Source: CAINVV01 sp037129695
GTDB lineage: Bacteria > Bacteroidota > Bacteroidia > Bacteroidales > Prolixibacteraceae
DNA: 64,000 bases
Assembly (NCBI GenBank): GCA_037129695.1
Contig: JBAXUL010000001.1
Location: forward strand, 1-64,000
Direction of reading: 5' to 3'
Shown: positions 1-10,200 of the stretch, piece by piece
How positions within the stretch are numbered: the first letter of the stretch is position 1
Layout of the letters: each line of letters starts with the position of its first letter
Made by a program: the position numbers and the translations under genes
The notes under the pieces: model-generated
What the model was told of the DNA's origin: nothing
The model's database searches: none
What the model saw: only the letters and a program-made list of their open reading frames with translations

Positions 1-2081
1 ATATTCTTCAGGATTGATTTGCGTTTGTTGACCCTGAAAAGCGACTGAATTGTTGCTGATTCATTGGTTTTGGTGAAGTTTTCCTGCAGCAACTCACTGA
101 CAGTCTCTTTTCCCCTGACCGGTTCTGCCGAACTGCGGAAACCACCTAGCCAGTTCTCAGGCTTGGTGTACTTCTCGTCCCAGTCGTAGGCAGTCGCAAT
201 CACAAGCACGCCATTGTCGTTCAACCTTCTGTGCAATTGTGACAGCAGTTCTTTTGGCTGATAAACCCTGTCGAGGATATCGTTCAGTAGAATCAGATCG
301 TATCCGCTGAAAATATTTTTCATGTTGGCGAAATCGGCCTGCAGGAACCTGACTTTTTTCACCAGTGGCTTCAAATCGAAATCTTCGAGCGTCACTTGTC
401 GGAATTCGTTGATTTCTCCCTCTTCCTGAAAAATATAATTGAACCTTCCCTGCTCCTGCAGTTGCGTAGCTACGCGGATGGTGCGGGCGGAAAGATCCAC
501 TCCGGTTACATTGTTGAAAGTACGGGCCAGTTCCCAGGTGGTCCTTCCGGTTTTACATCCAAGATCAAGTGCACAGCGTTTTAACTCCAGCGATTGGATG
601 TTGGAGCAGAAATGGGCGATGGCCTGCTGGAAATTGGCCATGCCTTCAGGTGATGGTCCATAATGGGTCTCGCAATACTGAATGACTTCGGGGTCGGTTT
701 CGTACACATCATCCTTGATGATCACTTTCTGGTGAGATGAAACATAGCGGAATCCGGCATGCTGGTAGAAATGGCGTCTGAATGCATACCGTGCATCACG
801 GATGGCTTCATTGCCCGTGGAAATCCAGGAACCGCCCTTGATCAGGTTGTGCCGGGTGTCGAAGGTTGGTGTGGAGAAATCGTCGTAGGAAGGATGAATC
901 TTGAAACCTTCAAAGCCTGAAATTGGCGTTTCGGTCCATTGCCAGACATTCCCTACCAGATCAAAGAAATCGCCTGCGGCGAATTGATTCACCGGGCAAG
1001 GACTCTGGTAATGCTCCAGGTTGATGTTGCCAGGAGCAGTTTCCCACTGTGGCACGTCTGGGATGTTGGCCTTGTCGCGGAGCATATACCACTCCTCCTC
1101 GGTCATGAGCCTGACCGGCAGACCTGTTTTGTCTTTTTTCCAGTTACAAAAAGCTTTTGCCTCCTGATAATTGACTTCAACCGGCCAGTTCCATGGCATA
1201 TCAATCTCTTCGAAGACCAGTCTGAGCCGGTAATTACCATCCTTCCTTCTCCAGAACAATGGGTGTTCAGATTGGGTATAGGATTTCCATTTCCATCCCT
1301 CCTCGGTCCAGTAGTGTTCGGTTTGATAACCAGCGTCCCGGATAAAATCAAGAAATTCTCCGTTGGAACAGAGAAATGCAGCAGCATCGAAATCAGATAC
1401 TTCTGCCTGATGGGTCCCGTATTCGTTGTCCCAACCGTAAAGAGGGTCGTTGAAAGATTTGCCGATTTTGATGGTGCCACCTTCCGTTTTGATCAGTCGG
1501 TTTTCTGGTGCCGGCCCTGATGAAGTACAGGTTTCCCAGCCGGGAATGGGTTGCAGGTATTCGAGCGGGAGTTGTCGGATCAGGACGGAAGAGGTTTCCA
1601 GATGGATCCGGGAATGTTCGATTCCCATCAAAATGATCCAAAAAGGATCTTCCCAGCGGATAGGAACCTGTATGGGAAGTGTTTGAATTATTTTGACCAC
1701 TGTGTCATAAACCTGCTTCCGGTAGTTTTTAATTTCATCGACCGTTGGCCATTGATAGTTGTTTTGGTTGAGGTCGTCCCACGACATTTCATCCACACCT
1801 ATCGCAAAAATAGCTTCCAGCTTTGGGTTAATTCTGGTGTCCAGTACCTTGGATATCACCAGTTTGTTGATGTAAAAAGCGGCAGTATGGCCGAAATAAA
1901 AAATCAACGGATGGCGAAGAGGGTCAGCGGTCCGGTACATACCTGCCTCATTGGCAAATACTTCAAATAGATGTTCGTCCAGACGATAGGTTTTTTCGAA
2001 ATAGCTCAGGATTTCGGCTCTTTTTTGTTCGGGTTCACCGGCATTCAACTTGAGTGTCCTGGTGATAAAACGGGGATCCAT
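1..2081 (-). CDS. ovoA: 5-histidylcysteine sulfoxide synthase / 4-mercaptohistidine N1-methyltransferase OvoA (C-terminus beyond window)
   Basis: Predicted ovothiol biosynthesis enzyme: the N-terminal part joins cysteine to histidine with O2 and non-haem iron, and the C-terminal part methylates the imidazole with SAM. The frame is open from ATG at 2081 to the window edge (about 693 codons). It shows a DinB-like domain with the iron motif HxxxHxE at residues 156-162 (HSRIHLE), an FGE-sulfatase/SUMF1-like domain at about 200-420 containing GNVWQWTE, and a class I methyltransferase domain with glycine-rich motif I (ALDLGCKTGRT) near residues 504-514. This three-part order is typical of OvoA and differs from EgtB, which lacks the methyltransferase. 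OvoA proteins are about 700 residues, so only the extreme C-terminus is missing. It lies 53 bp downstream of the gene at 2135-2668 on the same strand. The assignment is from domain order and motifs; the activity itself is inferred. Confidence 0.88.
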   Translation of the reverse strand, partial: MDPRFITRTLKLNAGEPEQKRAEILSYFEKTYRLDEHLFEVFANEAGMYRTADPLRHPLIFYFGHTAAFYINKLVISKVLDTRINPKLEAIFAIGVDEMSWDDLNQNNYQWPTVDEIKNYRKQVYDTVVKIIQTLPIQVPIRWEDPFWIILMGIEHSRIHLETSSVLIRQLPLEYLQPIPGWETCTSSGPAPENRLIKTEGGTIKIGKSFNDPLYGWDNEYGTHQAEVSDFDAAAFLCSNGEFLDFIRDAGYQTEHYWTEEGWKWKSYTQSEHPLFWRRKDGNYRLRLVFEEIDMPWNWPVEVNYQEAKAFCNWKKDKTGLPVRLMTEEEWYMLRDKANIPDVPQWETAPGNINLEHYQSPCPVNQFAAGDFFDLVGNVWQWTETPISGFEGFKIHPSYDDFSTPTFDTRHNLIKGGSWISTGNEAIRDARYAFRRHFYQHAGFRYVSSHQKVIIKDDVYETDPEVIQYCETHYGPSPEGMANFQQAIAHFCSNIQSLELKRCALDLGCKTGRTTWELARTFNNVTGVDLSARTIRVATQLQEQGRFNYIFQEEGEINEFRQVTLEDFDLKPLVKKVRFLQADFANMKNIFSGYDLILLNDILDRVYQPKELLSQLHRRLNDNGVLVIATAYDWDEKYTKPENWLGGFRSSAEPVRGKETVSELLQENFTKTNESATIQSLFRVNKRKSILKN

Positions 2082-2134
2082 ATATTTTGATGTTAAGGGA
2101 TGGGTGATAGGGGAAACTTAATCGAGGTGGCTAT

Positions 2135-2668
2135 TCATAAAAATTTTCCCACCTCTTTCTTCAGATCCGACAGTGCCAGGGCGACAGGTGCAGGATCTTC
2201 CTCCAGATAGTTGTTGAAAATTTTTTTGCTCAGTTCATAGCCGGGACTTTTCTGGTCCAACTCCTCTGAGGCACGGTTGATCAATATCACCAGTTTTTCT
2301 TTGGCACCGCGTATTGTCTCCCAAAGGATGGGTGAAACGTAAATCTGCTGTGACAGATTGTGCTCATATTCCTGGCGAATTGTACTCAAAAGGATCTGGT
2401 GATATTCGGCAACAGTCAATTCATGTGGAGCATGCCTGACCAACATTGATTCGGGGGAGATTCTCTCCAAAAACAGGGTTAACCGCTCATAGGCCTGCAA
2501 TTTAACCGGGGTCATTTCTTTGGCATGCAGTACCCTGAATTCGAATTCCCTGCGGCGCTGGTCATTTTCGAGCATGTCGCGGAACAAAAAGTAGGCGGTA
2601 ATAAAAACGATGAGTGCCGGCAGCACAATTTTAAGAATTTCCCAAAAACCATTGATATCGTTGGCCAT
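2135..2668 (-). CDS. Membrane-anchored hypothetical protein (DUF7935-like)
   Basis: A 177-residue protein with one N-terminal membrane segment (about residues 11-28, hydrophobic IVLPALIVFITAYFLF) followed by a charged, mostly helical cytoplasmic region. The text resembles a conserved Bacteroidota family (DUF7935) of unknown role; that match is from memory and moderate. Its stop lies 53 bp before the ovoA start on the same strand, so the two may be co-transcribed, but no functional link is evident. No catalytic motif is visible. Confidence 0.6.
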   Translation of the reverse strand: MANDINGFWEILKIVLPALIVFITAYFLFRDMLENDQRRREFEFRVLHAKEMTPVKLQAYERLTLFLERISPESMLVRHAPHELTVAEYHQILLSTIRQEYEHNLSQQIYVSPILWETIRGAKEKLVILINRASEELDQKSPGYELSKKIFNNYLEEDPAPVALALSDLKKEVGKFL

Positions 2669-2906
2669 TTCTAAAATATTGAATATTTTTCAATTAAAGT
2701 ATGATCTGAGTGATCTATGACAATGTATCATTGACATAGACCATTTCGTGAGATTCTAATTTCTGTTGGACGCAGGTTGAAGATGATTGAAAATTAGGTT
2801 GTAAAATTCAATAATATATCGATAAAATTTCGTAAAGTATTAAAATTTAGACTAATGTGAGATTTTTAATATTGCAATTCCAACTGTTCATTTTTACGTT
2901 GAATTA

Positions 2907-3302
2907 TCACTTTGGTTTCTGTATCAAGCCGTAGTACTGAAAAAACAGGACTGAAAAAAAGAGGATGGTGAGGACAGCCAAAAGGACGTACCTCTTTTTC
3001 CTGAAATAAAAAAAGAGGAGCGACGAAAGTGCCAGAAATGATCCTGTGACATTGAGCCAGCCGGTCGTCACCAAAAAGCCTGCGGTTTCCAGCAAGGATG
3101 GGTTGGCTGCAAAATGAGCTGGATTGATTTCAAAAAGATTGTAATAAAGGGAGACAAGACCATTGAGGATCAGGACAGTCCAACCTGAATAGGTAAAAGA
3201 GGGTTTCTTGTCTGCGAATCCAATGATAATTAATGCAATACCGATAAAAATCCCCCATAAGGGAATCAGCATTGGAAGATAAAGTTCATGTGTTTGCATC
3301 AA
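2907..3302 (-). CDS. Small integral membrane protein, unknown function
   Basis: A 131-residue protein with four predicted membrane helices (about residues 10-28, 35-55, 73-95 and 105-124) and a lysine-rich C-terminus. I do not recognise the family. It stands alone, with about 240 bp to the next gene on the same strand and a divergent HAD gene upstream. AT-rich DNA at 2669-2906 holds no further gene that I can support. Confidence 0.5.
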   Translation of the reverse strand: MMQTHELYLPMLIPLWGIFIGIALIIIGFADKKPSFTYSGWTVLILNGLVSLYYNLFEINPAHFAANPSLLETAGFLVTTGWLNVTGSFLALSSLLFFYFRKKRYVLLAVLTILFFSVLFFQYYGLIQKPK

Positions 3303-3431
3303 ATCGTAAGATTTTAATCGTACCTGTTTTTGTTACCGCAAATTAGCAAAATATTTCTCAGGGATGATGTTGATGAGGGCCTGAAATACAAGTTTATTTG
3401 ATTTCATCAGCAGGTTAAGGGCTTAATTCGT

Positions 3432-3439
3432 TATTTTTG
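3432..3439 (+). promoter_or_regulatory. Bacteroidota -7 box (TATTTTTG) upstream of the HAD gene
   Basis: TATTTTTG matches the TAnnTTTG consensus read by the Bacteroidota primary sigma factor. It ends 20 bases before the ATG at 3459, giving a short leader of about a dozen bases. No good -33 TTTG lies at the usual 19-21 bp spacing, so this is a partial match. Confidence 0.45.
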
Positions 3440-3458
3440 CCAAAAACAAGTACATCCG

Positions 3459-4052
3459 ATGAGTGAAAATATTGAGTTGTCAGTAGATCCTAGAGCCAGA
3501 GGGCTGATTTTTGATATAGATGGTACCATTTCAGATACCATGCCAATCCACCTGATTGCCTATCAGGAGACAGCCGCAGAATACGGATTTGAGATCTCTT
3601 CTGAGCTGTTCTACAGTTTGAGCGGGATTCCTGCCTACCAAATAAGTGTCATGCTGAAAGAGAAGTTTCAGATTGATTTTGATCCGAAGGAGTTCGCAGA
3701 CAAGAAGGAATTTCATTTCACCAACAATATTCATTTTGCCAATCCGATTCTGCCTGTGGTAAAAATAATCAGGGATTACTCCGGGAAACTGCCGATGGCA
3801 TGCGGAACCGGTGGTGTCAGACACAACGCACTCAAGACACTGGAACTTGCCGGTGTCCGTGATGATTTCGAAATTGTGGTATGTGCAGAGGATGTCGAAA
3901 ACCACAAACCGCATCCTGACACCTTCCTAAAAGCGGCAGCGCTGATCGGTGTCGCACCGGAATATTGCCAGGTGTTTGAAGACAGCCAACTCGGCCTGCA
4001 GGCAGCCAGGGCGGCAGGGATGATGGCAACGGATGTAACTCCTTTTTATTAA
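3459..4052 (+). CDS. HAD-family phosphatase (beta-phosphoglucomutase/YqaB-like)
   Basis: A 197-residue HAD-superfamily hydrolase, subfamily IA. Motif I is DIDGTISDT near residues 19-27 (both catalytic Asp present), motif II is a Thr in ACGTGG near residue 116, motif III Lys lies around HKPHPD, and motif IV is FEDSQLGLQAA. The helical cap sits between motifs I and II. Its size and HKPHPDTFL element resemble YqaB/beta-phosphoglucomutase-like sugar-phosphate phosphatases, but the substrate cannot be read. A TATTTTTG box lies just upstream. Its stop codon abuts a 7-bp tandem repeat array. Confidence 0.85.
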   Translation: MSENIELSVDPRARGLIFDIDGTISDTMPIHLIAYQETAAEYGFEISSELFYSLSGIPAYQISVMLKEKFQIDFDPKEFADKKEFHFTNNIHFANPILPVVKIIRDYSGKLPMACGTGGVRHNALKTLELAGVRDDFEIVVCAEDVENHKPHPDTFLKAAALIGVAPEYCQVFEDSQLGLQAARAAGMMATDVTPFY

Positions 4053-4056
4053 AAGG

Positions 4057-4084
4057 AAGGCAAAAGGCAAAAGGCAAAAGTGAA
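4057..4084 (+). repeat. Heptad tandem array, AAGGCAA x3 then AAGTGAA
   Basis: Four consecutive 7-bp units: AAGGCAA at 4057, 4064 and 4071, then AAGTGAA at 4078. The array begins four bases after the TAA of the HAD gene. An inverted copy of the same units lies at 4161-4188, so the intergenic space is bounded by head-to-head arrays. The same units recur at 15113-15187 and 22992-23033. Confidence 0.8.
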
Positions 4085-4160
4085 GATTGGTAGGAGGAAG
4101 TTTGAAATAAATGCAAAACTCAATCTCTTAATCTACGTATTATTTTAAAGTTGCGTATTT

Positions 4161-4188
4161 TAGCCTTTTCACTTTGGCCTTTTGCCTT
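4161..4188 (-). repeat. Heptad tandem array, inverted partner (AAGGCAA family on the minus strand)
   Basis: On the plus strand the units read TAGCCTT, TTCACTT, TGGCCTT, TTGCCTT. Their complements are AAGGCTA, AAGTGAA, AAGGCCA and AAGGCAA, the same family as 4057-4084 but inverted. The array ends 22 bases before the uvrB ATG and so sits in its leader. Confidence 0.75.
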
Positions 4189-4210
4189 GTAAAATGGTAC
4201 ATTTTAAGAC

Positions 4211-6238
4211 ATGGATTTCAAGATAACCGCTGATTTTATTCCTACCGGAGACCAGCCTCAGGCTATAGTGCAGCTGAGTGAGGGGATCATGTCGGGTTAT
4301 CCGTACCAGACGCTTTTGGGTGTAACCGGTTCCGGTAAGACCTTCACGATGGCCAACGTCATCGAAAAAGTTCAGAAACCCACCCTGATTCTGAGTCACA
4401 ACAAAACACTTGCTGCCCAGTTGTATGGAGAAATGAAGCAGTTTTTTCCTGAAAACGCGGTTCAGTATTTTGTTTCCTATTACGATTATTATCAGCCTGA
4501 AGCCTATTTGCCAACCACAGATACCTTTATTGAAAAGGATCTGGCCATCAACAAGGAGATTGAAAAATTAAGATTGGCAGCTACCTCCTCCCTTTTATCC
4601 GGAAGAAGGGACATTGTGGTCGTCTCTTCGGTATCCTGTATATATGGAATTGGTAATCCAGAGGATTTTCATGCCAACGTAACCCACATTAAAGTGGGGG
4701 AGAAGCTGGGAAGAAATGTGATGTTGAGAAAATTGGTTGACGCCATGTATTCCCGTACCGATGTCGATTTTCAAAGGGGAAATTTCAGGGTGAAAGGTGA
4801 TACAGTCGATATATTTCCCGCCTACGCGGATGATGCCGTAAGGATTCAGTTTTTTGGGGAGGAGATCGAAGAGATATCCACTTTCAATCCGGAAAACGGG
4901 GCGTTTTTGAATCAGCATGATCATTATGCCATCTATCCGGCCAATATTTTTGTGACCACCAAAGACAGGACCAAAGCGGCGATCCGGCAGATTCAGGATG
5001 ATCTGGTCAGACAAATTGATTTTTTCAAAAGTGTCGGGAAGCATGCCGAGGCCAAAAGAATAGAAGATCGTGTTAATTATGACCTGGAGATGATCCGTGA
5101 ATTGGGATACTGTCCTGGCATCGAGAATTATTCACGCTATTTTGACGGAAGAGTTCCGGGTTCCAGGCCATTCTGCCTGCTTGATTTTTTTCCTGACGAT
5201 TTTCTGATGATAATTGACGAAAGCCATGTCACCATGCCTCAAATCCGTGCCATGTATGGAGGCGACCGTTCCCGGAAAACCACACTGGTTGACTATGGTT
5301 TTCGCCTGCCGGCGGCCATTGACAACCGTCCCCTGAAATTTGACGAGTTTGAGGCGATTGCCCGGCAGTTGATCTTTGTCAGTGCCACACCTGCGGATTA
5401 CGAGTTGCAGAAAAGTGAGGGTGTAATTGTGGAGCAGATTATTCGCCCTACCGGACTGCTGGATCCGATCATTGAAGTACGGCCGGCCCACAACCAGATA
5501 GACGATCTGATCCATGAGATTCATCTCCGTATCACCAAAAATGAGCGGATACTGGTGACCACCCTGACCAAAAGAATGGCTGAGGAGTTGTCCAAATATT
5601 TCGACCGCATCAACATCAAATGCAGGTACATCCACTCCGATGTAGATACCATGGAAAGGGTGGAGATCATGGAAGAGTTGAGAAAAGGCAGTTTTGATGT
5701 CCTGGTTGGTATCAACCTCCTTCGGGAAGGGCTGGATTTGCCGGAGGTTTCACTGGTGGCCATTCTGGATGCCGACAAGGAGGGATTTCTCCGTTCAGAA
5801 CGATCACTGACGCAGACTGCCGGTCGTGCCGCGCGTAACCTGAACGGACGGGTGATCATGTATGCGGACAAAATCACCGATTCCATGCAAAGAACCATTG
5901 ATTCCTCCAATTACCGGAGGGAAAAACAGCATGCCTATAACCTGGCCAACGACATTACACCTACTCAGATTGTTAAACCAACGCGTGAAATCATAGGTAT
6001 GGAATACAGGCTGACCAAAGGATTGGGAGGAAAGCCATATATTCCGCCTGAGACTGTCGATTATGCAGCAGATCCGGTATTGGCCTACCTGACACCGGAT
6101 GCCCTGGAGAAAGCCATGCTGAAGATCAAGAAAGAAATGGAGAAAGCGGCCAAAGAGCTTGATTTTATTGAAGCGGCCCGATTAAGAGATGAAATGTTCG
6201 CCTTACAGAAACTTTTAAAAGAACGGAAAAATGGATAA
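4211..6238 (+). CDS. uvrB: Excinuclease ABC subunit B (UvrB)
   Basis: DNA damage-recognition helicase of nucleotide excision repair, working with UvrA and UvrC. The 675 residues are the normal length. Walker A is GVTGSGKT at 37-44, the DNA-strand-inserting beta-hairpin region is near 89-104 (YYDYYQPEAY), the DEAD-like box is IDESH near 335, helicase motif VI is QTAGRAARN near 536-544, and the C-terminal UVR motif that binds UvrC is at about 637-670. The ATG follows a heptad-repeat leader. Its end overlaps the next gene by 8 bp, so the HD protein is translationally coupled. Confidence 0.97.
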   Translation: MDFKITADFIPTGDQPQAIVQLSEGIMSGYPYQTLLGVTGSGKTFTMANVIEKVQKPTLILSHNKTLAAQLYGEMKQFFPENAVQYFVSYYDYYQPEAYLPTTDTFIEKDLAINKEIEKLRLAATSSLLSGRRDIVVVSSVSCIYGIGNPEDFHANVTHIKVGEKLGRNVMLRKLVDAMYSRTDVDFQRGNFRVKGDTVDIFPAYADDAVRIQFFGEEIEEISTFNPENGAFLNQHDHYAIYPANIFVTTKDRTKAAIRQIQDDLVRQIDFFKSVGKHAEAKRIEDRVNYDLEMIRELGYCPGIENYSRYFDGRVPGSRPFCLLDFFPDDFLMIIDESHVTMPQIRAMYGGDRSRKTTLVDYGFRLPAAIDNRPLKFDEFEAIARQLIFVSATPADYELQKSEGVIVEQIIRPTGLLDPIIEVRPAHNQIDDLIHEIHLRITKNERILVTTLTKRMAEELSKYFDRINIKCRYIHSDVDTMERVEIMEELRKGSFDVLVGINLLREGLDLPEVSLVAILDADKEGFLRSERSLTQTAGRAARNLNGRVIMYADKITDSMQRTIDSSNYRREKQHAYNLANDITPTQIVKPTREIIGMEYRLTKGLGGKPYIPPETVDYAADPVLAYLTPDALEKAMLKIKKEMEKAAKELDFIEAARLRDEMFALQKLLKERKNG

Positions 6239-6725
6239 ACAAATCGCAGAAGTCTTGTCCGAAATGATCAGCCGAAACAGGGGTGACAAGAAAAGAATAG
6301 AGCATTCGCTGAAAGTGTACGGTTATGCCCAATTGCTTGGAAATCTGACTGGATTAACCAAGGAAAAACGATTCGTTTTGGAACTGACTGCCATTTTGCA
6401 CGACATCGGAATTCACGTTTCAGAATCCAAATTTGGTATTTCTGACGGGAACAAACAGGAGGTCGAAGGTCCGCCTGTTGCGCGTGAGATCATGGAAAAT
6501 ATTGCCGTCAATCCAAAAATTGTTGACAGGGTTTGTTACATTATCAGTAAACACCATACTTTTTCTGCCATTGACGGGATTGATTTTCAATTATTGATAG
6601 AAGCTGATTTTTTGGTCAATGCAGTGGAGGAGGGGATAGATCCGGAAGGAATAGCCAATTTCGTCACGCAAAATTTTAAGACTGAAAGCGGAAAAAAACT
6701 GATTGGCGAGTTGTTCGCGCAGTAG
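6231..6725 (+). CDS. HD-domain hydrolase
   Basis: A 164-residue HD-superfamily protein. The metal-binding signature is H...HD...D: His in RIEHSLKVYGY near residue 25, HD in ILHDIGIHVSE near 56-57, a further HH in SKHHTFSAIDG, and Asp in LIEADFLVN. HD proteins of this size hydrolyse phosphate esters or nucleotides; the substrate here is unknown. The start overlaps uvrB by 8 bp, so both are probably made from one transcript, but a role in repair is only suggested by position. Confidence 0.8.
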   Translation: MDKQIAEVLSEMISRNRGDKKRIEHSLKVYGYAQLLGNLTGLTKEKRFVLELTAILHDIGIHVSESKFGISDGNKQEVEGPPVAREIMENIAVNPKIVDRVCYIISKHHTFSAIDGIDFQLLIEADFLVNAVEEGIDPEGIANFVTQNFKTESGKKLIGELFAQ

Positions 6726-6913
6726 CTTAAGTCTGGTAATCAGGCACGTTTGAGTTGGTGCTTTAAGCACTACGGCCCGTGAGTGTTGGAGGGTTTTGAT
6801 TGATGCAGATATTAGAATCTTCTACCCGATGTATTTCTTACGCCGGATATTTTTCGTTTTGTATCAAATGTTTATCCTCCTATCTTCAAGGTATTCAAAA
6901 GAATAAGGGGATA

Positions 6914-7264
6914 TTACTTTTTTGCTTTCTTTTTCCTTGATGATTTCGCCTTGCTGTTAAAATCCAGGGCAAGGCCGATCCAATAGTCCAGATCCTGGAT
7001 ATTTCTCAATCCTGTTTCATCAATCATCACCCAACCCTTCATCTGTTGTTTGGTGAAGTCCATGGTACGGCACCCCGTTTTTTCTATGACCTCTGCGTGT
7101 AAGGCAGGGGCCATCCGGCACATCATCTCATCTTTGATGACTCCTACGCACATTTTGTCGTTCACCATAAATGCCAGGCCACCCATCATCTCCTTTTCCT
7201 CAATGACAGGTAGATTGGCAAGTCTCTCCCTTATTCTGTCTGCCAGTTTGCTGTTATAAGCCAT
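6914..7264 (-). CDS. TfoX N-terminal domain-containing protein
   Basis: A small protein of 116 residues beginning MAYNSKLADRIRERL. The core EEKEMMGGLAFMVNDKMCVGV and the following RMAP segment are typical of the TfoX N-terminal domain, found in the competence regulator TfoX but also in many stand-alone proteins of unknown job. I chose ATG at 7264 because the family begins at that point; an upstream in-frame start at 7324 would overlap the activase gene by 43 bp. It lies 17 bp downstream of that gene on the same strand. The C-terminus is rich in Lys/Ser. Confidence 0.8.
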   Translation of the reverse strand: MAYNSKLADRIRERLANLPVIEEKEMMGGLAFMVNDKMCVGVIKDEMMCRMAPALHAEVIEKTGCRTMDFTKQQMKGWVMIDETGLRNIQDLDYWIGLALDFNSKAKSSRKKKAKK

Positions 7265-7281
7265 TTTTATCGATTTAATTG

Positions 7282-10200
7282 TCAGTGCCAGACTCTCGCC
7301 TTGTCGTATCCTTTTTCTTTGCAATATTGGTGCGCCTGGTGCATGAAAGCCTGCAATCTGGTATCAATGTTGATGGTATCCTGTCCGTCGTAGGCAATGT
7401 TCTCCCAGGGGATATTGTCATGGTCCTTCCGAAACAGATGGGAAACGGATGTGATCAGGGTTCCGGGCATGCAGGTGAAAGGAAGAATATTGGCGATTCC
7501 TGAAATGTTGGTTTTGGTCAGATTGACGGCGGCTCCCATGGCAAGCGGCGGATCACCGTCGTAATGCTTATGGACATAGGTGCCGCAGGCCTCCAGCATC
7601 TCATGGAGGTGCAGGTCACGGTCCAATTCTGCAACACCTGCGACCCTATTATTCAGCATGCGCTGTGAAATATGCTGAGACAATTCTTGCAGTTTGGATT
7701 TGAAGAGACCCTTGAAATCAGATTTCCAGATACTGTCGCGCCAGTAGCGGTAGGTGGAATAGCTGATCCATTCTGCCATTGGCGCCATAAATGTTTCTGC
7801 ACCAAGATCTTCAAGCCTTTGGACAACATAGCCATTGCAAAAGGGGTTGTCGCGCATGAAGACTTCGCCGATCACCGGGATTACCGGTTTGCGGTAACCG
7901 TTCACAATGGGAATATTTTTGAATGCCAAAGCTGATCTGCTGAGTACCGCATTCAAATTGTTGGCTCCAGTTTCCAATGACCGGATCACTTCGTCCAGAT
8001 ATTGATGGTAAATCTGATCCGTCATTCCTTTTATCGCCTCATAAGGTCTGCGTTCCTGCTGCATTTTTCTGAGGAGGTCGACTGCAATCATGCCCTTCCA
8101 TGCCGTGAACCTGAATTTGGTAGATTTTCCTGCTGCCATCGTTTCATAAGAATCATCGTTGCCGGGAGAGATGATTTCGGCATCCTGAAATCCCAGCCTG
8201 TCAAATATTTTTCGCTGCAACTGGTTGTATTGTCCAAACCGGCAGGGTCCATTGTGATCAGGCATAAAGAATGCCACTTTTTTTGGGTCGATGCCCGGCT
8301 CCATCAGTTTTTGGAGAAAACTGCCGGTTGTGCACGTAAGCGGGAAACATTCCTGCGAGGAGGTATATTTCCTGGCCAGCTCAAGGGCATTGTCATCCGT
8401 CATTGGCAAAACCTCAGACTGGATGCCGCAACTCCGTACGGCTGCCGAAACTGCATAGGCGGCATCGCGCATGTAAGGAAAGTATATGGTTCTGTCGTCG
8501 TTGAAGTGCCGGATCATCTGGAAGGAGGCCGGCTGTTTGGTGGCTGAATGAAGTTTTCGATACCCATCCAGACTATCCAAAAATGCTTCGCAGCGCGTCA
8601 GTAATCCGGCATCGGCACTGTGCTCGTCTACCTCGAGCAGCAAATAAGGTTTGCTTTTCAATTCGTCGCGGACAAAGTGATGCAGAAATGAATCGGGACC
8701 ACATCTGAAATTGCTCAGATACACGGCATATAAATTTTCAGTCTGGTTAACAATTTTGGAAGCAGCCAGTATTTTTTGTCCGTTGGGCCAGTACATTCTG
8801 GGATAGTCCTTAAATACATCGATGGTATGAAGCGGTAAATAATCAAGTGGTATCGGCAGAATATCCATGTTGATCAGTTTTTCTACCAGATTCAGATTCA
8901 GCATCGTATCCGCCGAATTGTAGGGTCTGCCTATGATGACCATCGCTTTTTTGTCTTTTGGCAAATTGGCCATCACTTCTGCACCCCTTTGTGCCACGGT
9001 GCGTTCAAATGAAATTTGTGCTTCATCTGCTTTTTTGAATGCTTTTTGTACACTGGAAGATGGTGTTCCGAATTTTTCTTTCATGAAGCCGGCCAATTCC
9101 TTCCTAATCACTTTCTCCGAAAACCGGAAATGGAGGGTCGGTACCAAAAGCTTTTCAGTGAGCGGATTGTTATGCATGGCTCCTTTAACCATGAACGGAT
9201 AGGATTGGATCCAGGGACAATTACAGTTGCTTGTCGGATTGGTTGTAGCTGCTTTGGCATTGACAATGAAGGGGGTGAACACAAAATCCACCTTTTTTTC
9301 CAGGAGGTTGTTGATATGGCCGTGCATCACCTCTACCGGGAAGCATGTTTCAGTAACAATTGATTCTATGGAATTGGTGACGATTCCAGAATCTGTAACA
9401 TCAGAAACGACTATTCTGAATCCCAGTTCCTGAAAGAAAGTTCTCCAAAAAGGAAACTGCTGGTAATAGAGCATCAATCCCCGGGGAATGCCTATGGTGA
9501 TTTGATTTCTCTGTGGTTCTTCCACATAATCTCCAACAAGGAATTTCAGCCTTTCCTCAAATAAATTGGGGATATCCTTGCCTTTTCCCTTCCGATCGGC
9601 AACTTCCCACCTGTCGCATCGTCCTCCGAAATAAAGAGGTTTCGCCTCGCCCTCAATTTTCACCATCTGCACTTCACAATCATTGGAACAATGTTTGCAG
9701 GTGAATTTTCTGAGTGAATAGGGTAGTTTGGAGACTCCAAATCCTTTGAACCGGGATTGTGCATCCGGTTTCATGAGGTTACGCGAAAGAATGGCAGCAC
9801 CAATCGCCCCGGTAACGTCGTAATGTGGCGGAATGATGATCTTCTTGCCTGTCACTTCTTCGAAGGCTGCAACCACGGATTTGTTGTTGGTTACACCTCC
9901 CTGAAAAAATATTTTGTTCCCGACAGGTTTTGTGCCAACGACTTTGCGGATATAATTGTGGACAATTGAATAGGCAAGACCTCCTACAAGATTTTCCCTG
10001 GCTTCACCTTTTTGCTGATGAGAATTCAGGTCTGATTCCATAAATACAGTGCATCTGTCGCCCAGTTTGCAGGGCTGATGCGAACTTAATGCCAGGTTTC
10101 CAAATTCATTGACAATGTTGATGTCTAATTTTTCAGCCTGTTCCTCCAAAAATGATCCGGTCCCTGCTGCGCAGACCTTGTTCATTTCAAAATCAACCAC

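Noticed and set aside
939..1520. Open frame of 193 codons on the plus strand
   Set aside because: It is antisense to the strongly supported ovoA, has no recognised domain and its composition follows the gene on the other strand.
4057..4188. Heptad arrays as a possible CRISPR array
   Set aside because: Units are 7 bp with no spacers, and no cas genes are nearby.
8002..8547. Open frame of 181 codons on the plus strand
   Set aside because: It lies wholly within the activase gene on the other strand; the text is rich in Cys/Phe/His, as expected from a shadow frame.
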